A stretch of 64,000 nt of DNA, taken from positions 62,001-126,000 of the forward strand of contig NZ_JAKRRW010000001.1 of the NCBI RefSeq assembly GCF_026191635.1, read 5' to 3'. Numbering within the stretch: the stretch's first letter is position 1; each line of letters begins with the position of its first letter. Below, piece after piece: positions 1 to 8,750 of the stretch. The DNA is from Photobacterium obscurum (lineage in GTDB: Bacteria > Pseudomonadota > Gammaproteobacteria > Enterobacterales > Vibrionaceae). The notes beneath the pieces are model-generated. The model was not told the origin of the DNA. It was given only the letters and a program-made list of their open reading frames with translations, and searched no databases. Position numbers and translations under genes: made by a program.

Positions 1-1
1 T

Positions 2-2770
2 TGTCTATTGCTTGGCGGCTGTGGTGGCGGAGGAAAAAGCGATCCACCGGTCGCAGAAGGCGAAGCGGCCCCAACCTCGACCAAGTTTACTATCACCGTT
101 GATACACCGGCAGGGTTATCAACGGCAAATCACCATCTCCCTTCACTCATCAGCAAAGCTTATGCCGAAGCTCAAACTACACTGAATGAACAGAATTTTG
201 CCGCTGTCTGGCTGGACGGTAAAGGCAATGTACTGGAGCAAATTGAAATAACCAGTTGGGAAAACATGGACAATGGCACCTACGTGATAGAAGCAGGTAC
301 CCGCATCCGGCTCAACGCAGTATTATTGATTGACTTGTTTACCACTCCAGTTTTTACGGTTGGTGAAGCCCTCCCGAGCAATCTGTATATGGTGCCGCTC
401 GCGGAAGATAGAATGACCGTCAACCTGAAGTCTTCTCTGGCTTTCTATGCGTTGGCTCAACGGGTGGTCCAAGATGAGAGTTGGGGGATATTCGAAGAGA
501 CCATCCTCGAGCCCTCAAGGAACAAAGTCTTCCAAGCCCAACAAGATCTCAATACTATTGCCGACGATCTTGAAGCCACCTTACTGCCGCAAGTTGGCCT
601 GCAAAACCTCAGACTTCGCGATCTACTCTCCCTTTCTTTGGTAAAGGGGATGCTAGAAGGCAGAATGGAGCGCTTTGTCGCAGAGCAAAACGCAGTCAAA
701 GCCAATATCGAAGAGATTTTGACTGACGGTTACTGGACAGTCAGCACCTTCAGCTCCAATGATGGAAGCGGCATCCTATCCGATAAAATGACCTACGATG
801 GGCAAGAGACCAGTTATACCGAATATCGATGGGATAAAAACGGTGACGAAGATATCTCTCTCAACGAATTCTTTAACTACTTAAGCGGCTCAACCACATT
901 CGGTTCTGAAGATATCAAGCACCAGATCTTGACGGCTGATGGTTGGACCGGGTTATTCGACTATCTGAAAGTCGAGGTCTCTACGGCTGCCTCTATGCTG
1001 CTTACCGATGCCGCACTCGAAAAAGAAGACGAGGCTGGCATTATGCTCGAAGCCAATGTTTACCCACTGGCTAACAAGAAAATGCACGACTTTCTTTCTA
1101 GTAAAGATAATTATTCCGTCACCCGCTACATTAAGCCGGATGAGCAATTTAGCGATACAGCCTTTGGCTTTTATTTCACCTGGCGCCCCGAGAACGAAAC
1201 ATACCTGCTTTGTGACAACAGAAATGATAATCCAGCCTGTCGGATCTCCCCGCAGTCGCAACCGGGTACCTATTACACCTCTCTTGCAGACGTGCGCACC
1301 CCGTCTGACTCAGTAGCGATAACCATTGATGATGTGAACGGGTTCAAGCTTGCTGACAATGTCATCGTCGAGGTGATTGACGACAACAACTTCACCGCTC
1401 GATATTGGGTCAATATTGCTGCAAATAACTGGAATGTTCAGGAGACGAGCGTCTGGGCACCAACGAGTGTCGCCGGCAAATCGATGATCCGCCTGGAAGT
1501 CCCCCAGAATATCAAAAAACTTGCCGCCAATTATGCGTTTGAGCACAGAAACCTTTTCTTGGTTGAAGACCGTGGTTTTGTCAATATTGGTGAAACCCTC
1601 CTCGACGGAGAAACCTTCCATTTCTCAGGCTTTGACAATAATGCCAAGGCACAAATATTTGCTGCTGCCAGCCGCAGCAACTTGCCTCCATTTGGTAGTT
1701 GCACCTTTGGTAACTCTCTGCCAGCCAATGAGGACAACTACCTTAATGCCGTTACCGAATGTGGCGGTGACGAGCGGTTCACCACTCAGGCAATCAATAG
1801 CCTTCTCGAACAGCACTTAGTACAGGTTTCCGAAGAGGGTGATGTGGCAGCCATTATTCTGGCTAATGACAATACTTGGAAGTTCTATGACAACAGCGTG
1901 CTCCAAGACGCCAACCGCGAGTGGGAACTGACACAAGAAGGCTATTTGAAACTGACACCTAACGTCTCACAACCCGAAAACTTCGATTACTGGGCACAGA
2001 CAAACCTAGACCGCTCACAAGGTATTCTGGCAATCAAAGGATATTCAACACGTACCGACAGCAGTAACACGGTCAGCAACGAGCTCTTTAATCTAATGAC
2101 CAAAGAATATGCCCCGGATCAACTGACGGCCTGTATCGACCAAGATTCCGGTTGGGATGCATCAACAACCACACCTATCGACAAGAAAAACCTCGATCAA
2201 TACAACGATCAAACTTCACAATGCAAAATCATCTGGCAACAGCGTGAACCTCGTTTCACCGATGCCATGCTGATAGGACAAAGCGGTGATAACAGCGATG
2301 ACATGGCCCTACGGTTTGAGGACGATTCCTCTCGCTACCTCCAACTGAGTGATAACTTTGAGGGTGACTTTTTCCTTGGCAACTACATTGATGAGGATGG
2401 CTGCAAGTTTAATATTCCCGTCAAATGGAAAATCGAAGAAAGCGGTACCCTGTATTACGAAGCAACAGACGGCTCACTAAACGAGAGAATTACCATTACT
2501 GACTCGGACGGCTTACGTTTTGCGATTAAAGCCTTTAATCACCAGACCCGCTGGCAAGATGATGAGACTTTGCTTTACACCGCCGGGGAAGGTGAAATAT
2601 GGAGTGATATCATTACGCTAATTGACGCCTCAGGGGTGCCGAATGTCGAGCATATGGAGCTACTGAACAATCCGGCACCACCAGCCGAAGGCAAGGAAGT
2701 GGCTGGCACTGTCCTAAACGATGGCTTGGAATGTGCGCCTCCAGCACCTGGACCCGAGCCCACCCCTTAA
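2..2770 (+). CDS. Large putative lipoprotein of unknown function (5' end outside window)
   Basis: The reading frame is open from the first bases, so the true start codon lies upstream of the window. The first visible residues, CLLLGGCGGGG, are the end of a lipoprotein signal peptide: LGGC is a lipobox, and the following Gly-rich stretch is typical after the lipidated Cys. More than 900 residues follow, acidic, with no further membrane segment, so an envelope-anchored protein is inferred. Bases 833-868 encode DKNGDEDISLNE, which fits an EF-hand calcium loop at positions 1, 3, 5, 8 and 12; position 6 is Glu where Gly is usual. The C-terminus is Pro-rich (PAPGPEPTP). I do not recognise a family. 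A hairpin follows the stop, and the next gene is a chemoreceptor. Confidence 0.85.
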   Translation, partial: CLLLGGCGGGGKSDPPVAEGEAAPTSTKFTITVDTPAGLSTANHHLPSLISKAYAEAQTTLNEQNFAAVWLDGKGNVLEQIEITSWENMDNGTYVIEAGTRIRLNAVLLIDLFTTPVFTVGEALPSNLYMVPLAEDRMTVNLKSSLAFYALAQRVVQDESWGIFEETILEPSRNKVFQAQQDLNTIADDLEATLLPQVGLQNLRLRDLLSLSLVKGMLEGRMERFVAEQNAVKANIEEILTDGYWTVSTFSSNDGSGILSDKMTYDGQETSYTEYRWDKNGDEDISLNEFFNYLSGSTTFGSEDIKHQILTADGWTGLFDYLKVEVSTAASMLLTDAALEKEDEAGIMLEANVYPLANKKMHDFLSSKDNYSVTRYIKPDEQFSDTAFGFYFTWRPENETYLLCDNRNDNPACRISPQSQPGTYYTSLADVRTPSDSVAITIDDVNGFKLADNVIVEVIDDNNFTARYWVNIAANNWNVQETSVWAPTSVAGKSMIRLEVPQNIKKLAANYAFEHRNLFLVEDRGFVNIGETLLDGETFHFSGFDNNAKAQIFAAASRSNLPPFGSCTFGNSLPANEDNYLNAVTECGGDERFTTQAINSLLEQHLVQVSEEGDVAAIILANDNTWKFYDNSVLQDANREWELTQEGYLKLTPNVSQPENFDYWAQTNLDRSQGILAIKGYSTRTDSSNTVSNELFNLMTKEYAPDQLTACIDQDSGWDASTTTPIDKKNLDQYNDQTSQCKIIWQQREPRFTDAMLIGQSGDNSDDMALRFEDDSSRYLQLSDNFEGDFFLGNYIDEDGCKFNIPVKWKIEESGTLYYEATDGSLNERITITDSDGLRFAIKAFNHQTRWQDDETLLYTAGEGEIWSDIITLIDASGVPNVEHMELLNNPAPPAEGKEVAGTVLNDGLECAPPAPGPEPTP

Positions 2771-2803
2771 CCACCAAACTTAAAGCAACCTTTAGCGAGA
2801 TAC

Positions 2804-2848
2804 GCCAAGAAAAGCTCACATTGCCGAGCTTTTCTTGGCTATTGTTAG
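2804..2848 (+). terminator. Hairpin after the large lipoprotein gene
   Basis: A perfect 14-bp inverted repeat (2804-2817 with 2826-2839) surrounds an 8-base loop, 33 bases after the stop codon. The T-tract behind it is weak (TATTGTT), so termination may be partial. Confidence 0.65.
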
Positions 2849-2982
2849 AAATCACGATATATCTTAAACCCTTCGTTGTTGTAACACTCATTCCATGTCC
2901 AACGTCACAATAACCAGAGCGAAACTATTTTTTAACACCAGCAATCATTACACTATAACCACAATAAAAATATAAGAAATAA

Positions 2983-3168
2983 CAGGCTGAACTGTTATCA
3001 GAACCCGCCAATGTCGTTCTGCAAAAACCCGATACCAAGGCTGTCACTCATGCCTACATGGGGCTTCCGAAAGAAAAGGCGGCGAGATACCTCTTCAGTT
3101 TGCTACAAAACGCCTACCAAAGAGGTCATGGAAGATGCGCCTTACAATTGCTAATAAACTGCTCTTAA
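2983..3168 (+). other. Possible gene remnant or short ORF overlapping the chemoreceptor start
   Basis: The gap between the lipoprotein and chemoreceptor genes (2771-3134) holds the hairpin at 2804 and this open frame of 61 codons, which runs into the next gene in another frame. Its middle reads like protein ([20 protein letters not shown]) with balanced codons. The only ATG is at 3058, giving 36 residues, and no clear ribosome site precedes it. It could be a decayed gene end or chance. I recognise no family, and no riboswitch consensus fits the gap. Confidence 0.2.
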
Positions 3169-4754
3169 CACTGTTCACCGTCTTTACCGTCGTGCTCGTC
3201 ACTTCCCTAGCCTATGAGTCGCGCCAGCAAAAAGCCCTACTTGAATCCGTCATCAGCGAGCAAACACTGGATAAAGCCGGTAACTATTTCGATAGTCTAA
3301 ATATGATGATGTTGACAGGTACGATGGCTCAACGCGAAACATTGCGCGAGAAAGTACTGTCCCACAATGGCATAGAAAATGTCCGTATTATCCGTAGTCC
3401 GGCGATAACCAATATATTCGGCCCGGGGCTGGATGGTCAGGCACCTGTTGATGAGTTTGATCAGCGAGCCTTAAACGGCGAGCAAATAACGGAAACAATA
3501 GGCAGCAATAGCGGACAGACCCTGCTCGTTGCATTGCCGATGAAAGCCAGCTCGAATTACCGCGGCACCAATTGCCTCCAGTGCCATGTTGTGCCGGAAG
3601 GCGAAGTGCTTGGTGTTGTCCGGCTGGAGTATAATCTCGGCCCACTTTACCAACGCGTCAATGAGCAATTGTTGACCGCGGGGGGAATTATGGCAGCCAT
3701 TGCAGCTACCGGATTTCTCTTCTCGCTCACCCTGATCCGTCGGATGATTGTTCGCCCTCTGCGCCGGGTATCGGATTACATGAAGCGCACCAGCATCAAC
3801 CAGGATCTCAGCAGCCGGCTCAATGAAACCCGTAACGATGAGATTGGTGAACTGTGTCATAGCTACGACCAAATGCTAGATAACTTCTCATCTAGCCTGA
3901 AGCAGGTGCAAAATACCTCAGAGTCACTCACTTTGCAGGCTAACCAGCTCATCAAAGTATCTGCAGACACCACCAGCGCCGCCGATAGCCAGCGTAACGA
4001 AACGTCAGAGATGTTTACCGCGATCGATGACATGCAGCACCAGCAGCACGAGGTCGAACACCGGACAGTAGAAGCCGCCACGCTAAGCCACAATGCTTCT
4101 CAGTCAGCAACTCTCGGGACTCAGCTGGCTAATGAGGCCGGCAACGATATTAAGCTACTGGTTACCGACATAGAGAATGTTAAGCACCGTATCGACAGCC
4201 TGAATGAACAAAGCCAGCAAGTCGCCAGCATCCTGGATGTGATCAGGGCAATAGCAGAACAAACTAACCTGCTGGCATTAAATGCCGCCATAGAAGCCGC
4301 GCGAGCTGGCGAACAGGGTCGCGGTTTCGCGGTAGTTGCCGATGAAGTTCGTAACCTGGCAAACCGCACCCATCAAGCTACGGGCGATATCCAGTCAATT
4401 ATCGAAGCGCTCCACCATGATTGCGAAGCATCGGCCAGTGCCGTCGAGGCTACCTGCCAAACAGCCTACAGTAAAATGGCAACTATCGAGCAGCTGTCCC
4501 AGGCTTTGTCCGAAATTGGAGGGCAAATTCAGGTGGTTAATAGCCATGCCAACGATATCCAGCAGCAGAGCTCCGCCCAGGCTAACATGGCCGATTCCAT
4601 CAGAACAAAAGTGGAAACGATCACCGGCCATGCCGACGATACTTCTGCCCATGCACTACAATCTCGAGAGATTAGTGTAAATCTTGAGCAGTTAGTAGAG
4701 CAATTAGAGCGATTACTTCATCAATTTACGCTTTCAAGTGATAACAAAGCTTGA
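3135..4754 (+). CDS. Methyl-accepting chemotaxis protein with periplasmic c-type heme motif
   Basis: A 539-residue transmembrane chemoreceptor that would signal to CheA/CheW. TM1 is at about residues 8-26, the periplasmic sensor at about 27-178, TM2 at about 180-203, HAMP at about 200-252, and the cytoplasmic signalling domain runs to the end. The conserved hairpin tip ([20 protein letters not shown]) starts near residue 375. The sensor contains C147-L-Q-C150-H151, a covalent heme c attachment motif. This resembles the heme-c PAS-type sensors known from Geobacter chemoreceptors, so redox or gas sensing is inferred. The ATG at 3135 is preceded by AGAGG at 3121-3125; the ATG at 3128 is in another frame. 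No chemotaxis gene neighbours it, as is usual for orphan receptors. Confidence 0.95.
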   Translation: MRLTIANKLLLTLFTVFTVVLVTSLAYESRQQKALLESVISEQTLDKAGNYFDSLNMMMLTGTMAQRETLREKVLSHNGIENVRIIRSPAITNIFGPGLDGQAPVDEFDQRALNGEQITETIGSNSGQTLLVALPMKASSNYRGTNCLQCHVVPEGEVLGVVRLEYNLGPLYQRVNEQLLTAGGIMAAIAATGFLFSLTLIRRMIVRPLRRVSDYMKRTSINQDLSSRLNETRNDEIGELCHSYDQMLDNFSSSLKQVQNTSESLTLQANQLIKVSADTTSAADSQRNETSEMFTAIDDMQHQQHEVEHRTVEAATLSHNASQSATLGTQLANEAGNDIKLLVTDIENVKHRIDSLNEQSQQVASILDVIRAIAEQTNLLALNAAIEAARAGEQGRGFAVVADEVRNLANRTHQATGDIQSIIEALHHDCEASASAVEATCQTAYSKMATIEQLSQALSEIGGQIQVVNSHANDIQQQSSAQANMADSIRTKVETITGHADDTSAHALQSREISVNLEQLVEQLERLLHQFTLSSDNKA

Positions 4755-4843
4755 TGCTTGACGTAAGACAGGTAATATTGCTCTTTCGGACTGTATCTTT
4801 AAGCACAGTTTTATAAAGTGCCTTAACGGAGAATAATTTAAAC

Positions 4844-6244
4844 ATGACTTACGCGCCTGTAACAGACGTATTAAGCGGAAAGCTAGCAGTAGACACTGAA
4901 GTCACTGTTCGCGGTTGGATCCGCTCACGTCGTGATTCCAAAGCTGGGATCTCTTTTCTTGCCATTTATGACGGCTCTTGTTTCGACCCGATTCAGGCCG
5001 TGGTCCCGAATGAGTTAAATAATTACCAGGAAGAAGTACTTAAGCTGACAACTGGTTGCTCTGTTGAGGTAACTGGCAAAATTGTTGAGTCTCCGGCTAA
5101 AGGTCAAGACTTCGAACTAGCAGCAACTGAAGTTAAAGTTGTTGGCCTGGTTGAAGACCCTGACACTTACCCAATGGCGAAAACTCGTCACTCAATCGAG
5201 TACCTTCGTGAAGTTGCCCACCTACGTCCGCGTACTAACGTGATTGGTGCCGTTGCGCGTGTTCGTAACTGTCTGTCTCAGGCAATTCACCGCTTCTACC
5301 ACGAGCAAGGTTTCTTCTGGATGTCTGCACCACTTATCACGGCTTCTGACTGTGAAGGTGCTGGTGAAATGTTCCGTGTATCGACGCTAGATATGGTGAA
5401 CACACCGATGACTGACGCTGGCGAAGTTGACTATGACAAGGACTTCTTCGGCAAAGAAACATTCCTGACAGTATCTGGCCAGTTGAACGCAGAAGCTTAT
5501 GCTTGTGCCCTAAGTAAGGTATACACCTTCGGCCCGACGTTCCGTGCTGAAAACTCAAACACCAGCCGCCACCTTGCGGAATTCTGGATGGTTGAGCCTG
5601 AAGTTGCCTTTGCTGAACTGGACGATGTTGCCAAGCTAGCTGAAGACATGCTGAAGTATGTATTTAAGGCTGTTCTTGAAGAGCGCCGTGATGACCTTGA
5701 GTTCTTTGCTCAACGTATCAACAAAGATGCAATCACTCGCCTAGAGCAGTTTGTAACATCTGACTTCGCACAGGTTGACTACACTGACGCAATCCAGATC
5801 CTGAAAGACTCTGGCCGCGAGTTCGAGTTTGATGTTGAGTGGGGCATCGATATGTCTTCTGAGCACGAGCGCTACCTGGCTGAAGAACACTTCAAGGCAC
5901 CAGTTGTTGTTAAGAACTACCCGAAAGACATCAAAGCGTTCTACATGCGTATGAACGAAGATGGCAAGACCGTTGCAGCAATGGACGTTCTGGCACCGGG
6001 CATCGGTGAGATCATCGGTGGTTCTCAGCGTGAAGAGCGCCTAGAGCTACTAGACAAGCGTATGGTAGAAATGGGTATCGACCCTGAGCACATGGGCTGG
6101 TACCGTGACCTGCGTCGCTACGGCTCTGTGCCACACTCAGGTTTCGGCCTAGGCTTCGAGCGTCTGGTAACTTACGTAACTGGTATGGCAAACATCCGTG
6201 ATGTGATCCCATTCCCACGTGCACCACGCTCTGCTAACTTCTAA
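4844..6244 (+). CDS. asnS: Asparaginyl-tRNA synthetase
   Basis: Charges tRNA-Asn with asparagine in the cytoplasm. The 466-residue length equals that of E. coli AsnS. An N-terminal OB-fold anticodon-binding domain (about 1-110) is followed by a class II catalytic core. Motif 2 is visible as [16 protein letters not shown], and motif 3 as GFGLGFERL followed by [11 protein letters not shown] at the C-terminus. Codon use is strongly biased, as expected for a highly expressed gene. CGGAG lies about 14 bases before the ATG. The gene is monocistronic, closed by a strong terminator, and aspC follows a few genes downstream, in line with the E. coli asnS-aspC neighbourhood. Confidence 0.98.
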   Translation: MTYAPVTDVLSGKLAVDTEVTVRGWIRSRRDSKAGISFLAIYDGSCFDPIQAVVPNELNNYQEEVLKLTTGCSVEVTGKIVESPAKGQDFELAATEVKVVGLVEDPDTYPMAKTRHSIEYLREVAHLRPRTNVIGAVARVRNCLSQAIHRFYHEQGFFWMSAPLITASDCEGAGEMFRVSTLDMVNTPMTDAGEVDYDKDFFGKETFLTVSGQLNAEAYACALSKVYTFGPTFRAENSNTSRHLAEFWMVEPEVAFAELDDVAKLAEDMLKYVFKAVLEERRDDLEFFAQRINKDAITRLEQFVTSDFAQVDYTDAIQILKDSGREFEFDVEWGIDMSSEHERYLAEEHFKAPVVVKNYPKDIKAFYMRMNEDGKTVAAMDVLAPGIGEIIGGSQREERLELLDKRMVEMGIDPEHMGWYRDLRRYGSVPHSGFGLGFERLVTYVTGMANIRDVIPFPRAPRSANF

Positions 6245-6273
6245 TACTGAAGTCAGCAAGATAAAAGGCAACC

Positions 6274-6298
6274 TATTTCGATAAGCTTATTTCGATAA
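6274..6298 (+). repeat. Two tandem copies of TATTTCGATAA after asnS
   Basis: TATTTCGATAA occurs at 6274-6284 and again at 6288-6298, giving a 14-base period (GCTTATTTCGATAA). A near copy, GCTTATTTCGGTAA, lies at 7068-7081 before the gene at 7111. The function is unknown; these could be a duplicated spacer or protein-binding sites. Confidence 0.5.
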
Positions 6299-6313
6299 AC
6301 GGTATCCTTTCCC

Positions 6314-6345
6314 ACAGGACGAGCCTTGCGCTCGTCCTGTTTGTT
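6314..6345 (+). terminator. Rho-independent terminator of asnS
   Basis: A 10-bp perfect stem, ACAGGACGAG (6314-6323) with CTCGTCCTGT (6331-6340), 7-base loop, followed by TTGTT. Confidence 0.85.
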
Positions 6346-6453
6346 ATCAGCCTTGCCAAAAACCAAGTGTTACATACATAATCATTTCATCCGGTTTGGC
6401 TCTCTCATACATCTCCTGTTATTTTGACCTACCATAAGAAGCAAGGAGGCGGC

Positions 6454-6972
6454 ATGATAAAGCGGTTATTTGATAGGCTCATTTTTGGTGGGCTATTAAT
6501 TGCCACACTACAAATCCCAATGCTAGCCGACCATTATTTACAGTACCTTTCCGGCTTTTATGATGCGACCACAAAGCAGATAAACGCATATATAAACAAT
6601 GCGCACCGCCACGGTTTTGATAGTGCCGAAAGCATGATTGATGCGCTGTTAAAAGAAAACAGTTCTATTGTACGGGTCGATGCGGAGCAGAAGCAGCTTG
6701 TTATCCAGCAACATAAAGAGCTAGAGCAAGCAATCACGACACTCTCAACAGGTAACCTTATTGAGAAAGCGCTCTTTATGTTTAACCCCGTAAGGTTCGA
6801 CGAACTTCAGCGCGTGTTAAGACATTTCAAGCTGGGCATCCCGATTGATTTTAAAAGTATCGTTATATGTGTTGCTATTGCACTAGGGCTTAATGCTGTT
6901 CTTTATTTACCCTTGATATTGTTTCGCCACGGGCGGCAAAGAATCACTCGCGCAGCCCCTTCCCATACCTGA
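6454..6972 (+). CDS. DUF2937-like inner-membrane protein
   Basis: The frame is open from 6424, but the ATG at 6454 has a perfect Shine-Dalgarno, AAGGAGG at 6443-6449, so the protein is taken as 172 residues. It has a hydrophobic segment near the N-terminus (LIFGGLLIATLQIPML) and a second near the C-terminus (IVICVAIALGLNAVLYLPLI). Between them is a charged, probably helical region, for two membrane passes in all. Length and layout agree with the DUF2937 family of gammaproteobacteria, whose function is unknown; I assign this from memory of the family and it needs a profile search. The C-terminal tail is basic (RHGRQRITR). It stands alone between asnS and the gene at 7111. Confidence 0.8.
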   Translation: MIKRLFDRLIFGGLLIATLQIPMLADHYLQYLSGFYDATTKQINAYINNAHRHGFDSAESMIDALLKENSSIVRVDAEQKQLVIQQHKELEQAITTLSTGNLIEKALFMFNPVRFDELQRVLRHFKLGIPIDFKSIVICVAIALGLNAVLYLPLILFRHGRQRITRAAPSHT

Positions 6973-7110
6973 CTGTCCGATATACCAGCAGGTGGAGTGA
7001 TATATATGGCGTGTAGACTCTCGTAAATAGACTTGGTGGCAGGGTTAGAATAAGCTTATGCCTATCCGCTTATTTCGGTAAGCAGCAACGCTAAACCACA
7101 TGAGTCAATT

Positions 7111-7689
7111 ATGATCAGAGAAACTACCCTCGCGCCAACAAGCCTGTGGGCCAAACCCTTCGTTTCAGAAGTCGCTGAAATTATCAACCTGCTAAAAGAG
7201 TATGGTTATGATTCGGCAGCCCTCGCCCGTTTAACTGGCCTACAAGAGAAAAAACTCTCTGATTGGATGTCACGCTATAAGCGTGAACCTGAGAATATTT
7301 CTGATATTCCCTACCCTTGCTGGTGTTTTCTCGCAGCCCTCGCAGGCCGCCCGAACATTCAAAATAGTGGTCAGCCTATTGATGTCGATGCAAGGAAAGT
7401 AATGCGCGCATTCAAGCCAACAGCGTTTAAAAATAAAAGCGTTTTTGAAATGCCTAGCGAAAAGGAATTTAAGCGGATTATTGGCAACAACACCTTTACC
7501 GGTATAACGGTCGAAAGCCTTTGTGACACCTTTCAGTGGAAACCAACTCAACTAGCTGAAAGCCTAGAAAAAGGAACGCTTCCTTTCTTAAATTGGTGTC
7601 TAATTCTCATGCTTTGCGGTTTCAACATCCAAAAAATGCTGCTAACTCAGCATGAAGGAGAAATCACGTTGGATGAACAAGCCAGCTAA
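7111..7689 (+). CDS. Unknown protein with a duplicated helix-turn-helix-like unit
   Basis: A 192-residue protein with no signal peptide and no membrane segment. I do not recognise a named family. It contains two related units. Each has a short HTH-like stretch (AALARLTGLQEKKLSDWM near residues 36-53; VESLCDTFQWKPTQLAESL near 134-152) followed by a shared motif, Pro-x-x-x-Trp-Cys ... Gly ... Asn-Ile-Gln (residues 66-84 and 157-174). The layout suggests a small DNA-binding or regulatory protein, but this is inference. The ATG at 7111 is the first in frame, with GAGT a few bases upstream. Transcription is ended by the hairpin at 7716, shared with the convergent yehS gene. Confidence 0.8.
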   Translation: MIRETTLAPTSLWAKPFVSEVAEIINLLKEYGYDSAALARLTGLQEKKLSDWMSRYKREPENISDIPYPCWCFLAALAGRPNIQNSGQPIDVDARKVMRAFKPTAFKNKSVFEMPSEKEFKRIIGNNTFTGITVESLCDTFQWKPTQLAESLEKGTLPFLNWCLILMLCGFNIQKMLLTQHEGEITLDEQAS

Positions 7690-7715
7690 TACCAAGGCGG
7701 GCTGTCCCATCTATA

Positions 7716-7743
7716 ACAAAGGCTACCCTTGGGTAGCCTTTGT
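7716..7743. terminator. Bidirectional terminator between the 7111 gene and yehS
   Basis: A 13-bp perfect inverted repeat, ACAAAGGCTACCC (7716-7728) with GGGTAGCCTTTGT (7731-7743). The stem ends in A/T tracts on both sides, so it can serve both convergent genes. Confidence 0.85.
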
Positions 7744-7777
7744 TTATCACACTGAATCGATATCTTCGATCTCAGTA

Positions 7778-8248
7778 TTACTCTGCAGCTTCTGGGCGAA
7801 ACTTCTGTTGGACACCAAGTAGGAAGTTACGCAGGATCTGATCTTTACACTCACGGTAATGCTTGTTATCCGGCTTTCTGAAGAATGCGCTGAGTTCATG
7901 CTTACTCATGTTGAAATCTACACTCTCCATGATTTCAAGAATATCTTCCGCCTTATAATTCAATGCAATACGCAGCTTCATGAAAATCATATTATTCGTC
8001 AAACGGGATTCAGGCTCAGGCTGTGACCCTTCTTTTTTGCCACGTTTTTCATTAATAAAGCCATTTAAAAAGATGGCTAATTCACGATCCGTACATTTTT
8101 TAAATGCTGGATCTTCTTCTTTTTTCAACCAATCACTAATCTGCTCACGTGTCACTTCATGTTCCGCTGCAGCGAAAATATTGATCATGGTAGAATCGCT
8201 GAAATCGAAGGTGTAGCGAAGACGTCGCAAGATGTCGTTATTGAGCAC
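7778..8248 (-). CDS. yehS: YehS family protein (DUF1456)
   Basis: A cytoplasmic protein of unknown function made of two DUF1456 repeats: LNNDILRRLRYTFDFSD... (about 2-70) and LTNNMIFMKLRIALNYKAED... (about 80-150). An ATG lies 57 bases further upstream, but the GTG at 8248 is preferred: AGGA stands 6 bases before it, the family normally begins with M-L-x-N-D-I, and the resulting 156 residues equal E. coli YehS. The first repeat ends in a charged linker (EKRGKKEGSQPEPE). It converges on the 7111 gene with a shared terminator. Family assignment is firm; no function is established. Confidence 0.92.
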   Translation of the reverse strand: MLNNDILRRLRYTFDFSDSTMINIFAAAEHEVTREQISDWLKKEEDPAFKKCTDRELAIFLNGFINEKRGKKEGSQPEPESRLTNNMIFMKLRIALNYKAEDILEIMESVDFNMSKHELSAFFRKPDNKHYRECKDQILRNFLLGVQQKFRPEAAE

Positions 8249-8334
8249 AATGTATCCTAAAAAATAATGCAGCCTTGCCAAAATGGCTTGCTGCGGGGTT
8301 TCCATCCATTTTACCAGATATAACCACCTATTAA

Positions 8335-8365
8335 TTTACAAACGGTGATTTAAAACTGATATAGT
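8335..8365 (+). promoter_or_regulatory. Possible promoter of the VF530-like gene
   Basis: TTTACA (8335-8340) and TATAGT (8360-8365) are separated by 19 bases, longer than ideal. If used, transcription would begin near 8372, which excludes the ATG at 8364 and supports the start at 8403. Confidence 0.3.
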
Positions 8366-8402
8366 GCCCACCTTTCACCGAACACGCGAAGAAACTGACG
8401 AC

Positions 8403-8621
8403 ATGAATACGCAACCTAAAAACCCGCTGCACGGTATTACCCTGCAAACCCTACTCGGCGAGCTGGTTGATCACTATGGCTGGGAAGAGCTTGGCAGGCT
8501 GGTCAATATCCGCTGCTTCAACAACGACCCAAGCATGAAGTCGAGTCTTAAGTTTCTCCGTCGTACTGAGTGGGCAAGAAAAGAAGTTGAACAGCTATAT
8601 CTTGATACCTTCTTTATTTAA
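8403..8621 (+). CDS. VF530 family DNA-binding protein (DUF2132)
   Basis: A small 72-residue protein of the family named after Vibrio fischeri VF530. The family features are visible: [20 protein letters not shown], then WEELG and [20 protein letters not shown], and a C-terminal [10 protein letters not shown] helix. The fold is described as a compact helical DNA-binding domain; the cellular role is not known to me. The frame is open from 8364, but homologues start close to the NPLHG motif and the possible promoter at 8335-8365 overlaps the earlier ATG, so the start at 8403 is chosen. The ribosome site is weak. The gene is divergent from yehS. A small hairpin, AACAGC/GCTGTT, begins at the stop codon (8621-8638). 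Confidence 0.88.
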   Translation: MNTQPKNPLHGITLQTLLGELVDHYGWEELGRLVNIRCFNNDPSMKSSLKFLRRTEWARKEVEQLYLDTFFI

Positions 8622-8693
8622 CAGCCAGTAAGCTGTTTATCGCATCGATGGCTTTCAGTGGCGAGCTTTCTCCACTGATACTCTCCCAGAGTT

Positions 8694-8728
8694 AGCAAAA
8701 ATAAAGGCCAGCACTGATAGTGCTCGCC
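8694..8728 (-). terminator. Rho-independent terminator of the MFS transporter gene
   Basis: On the minus strand, a stem with a GGC/GCC base and AGCACT/AGTGCT arms (8706-8728) is followed by TTTATTTTT. Confidence 0.7.
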
Positions 8729-8750
8729 TCATCTTTGTACAATTTCAGAA

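Noticed and set aside
2771-3134. Possible c-di-GMP (GEMM) riboswitch before the chemoreceptor
   Set aside because: Such riboswitches are common in Vibrio, but the conserved core could not be matched in this gap.
2941-3134. Sigma-28 type promoter for the chemoreceptor
   Set aside because: TAAA occurs near 2966, but no GCCGATAA-like partner stands at the right distance.
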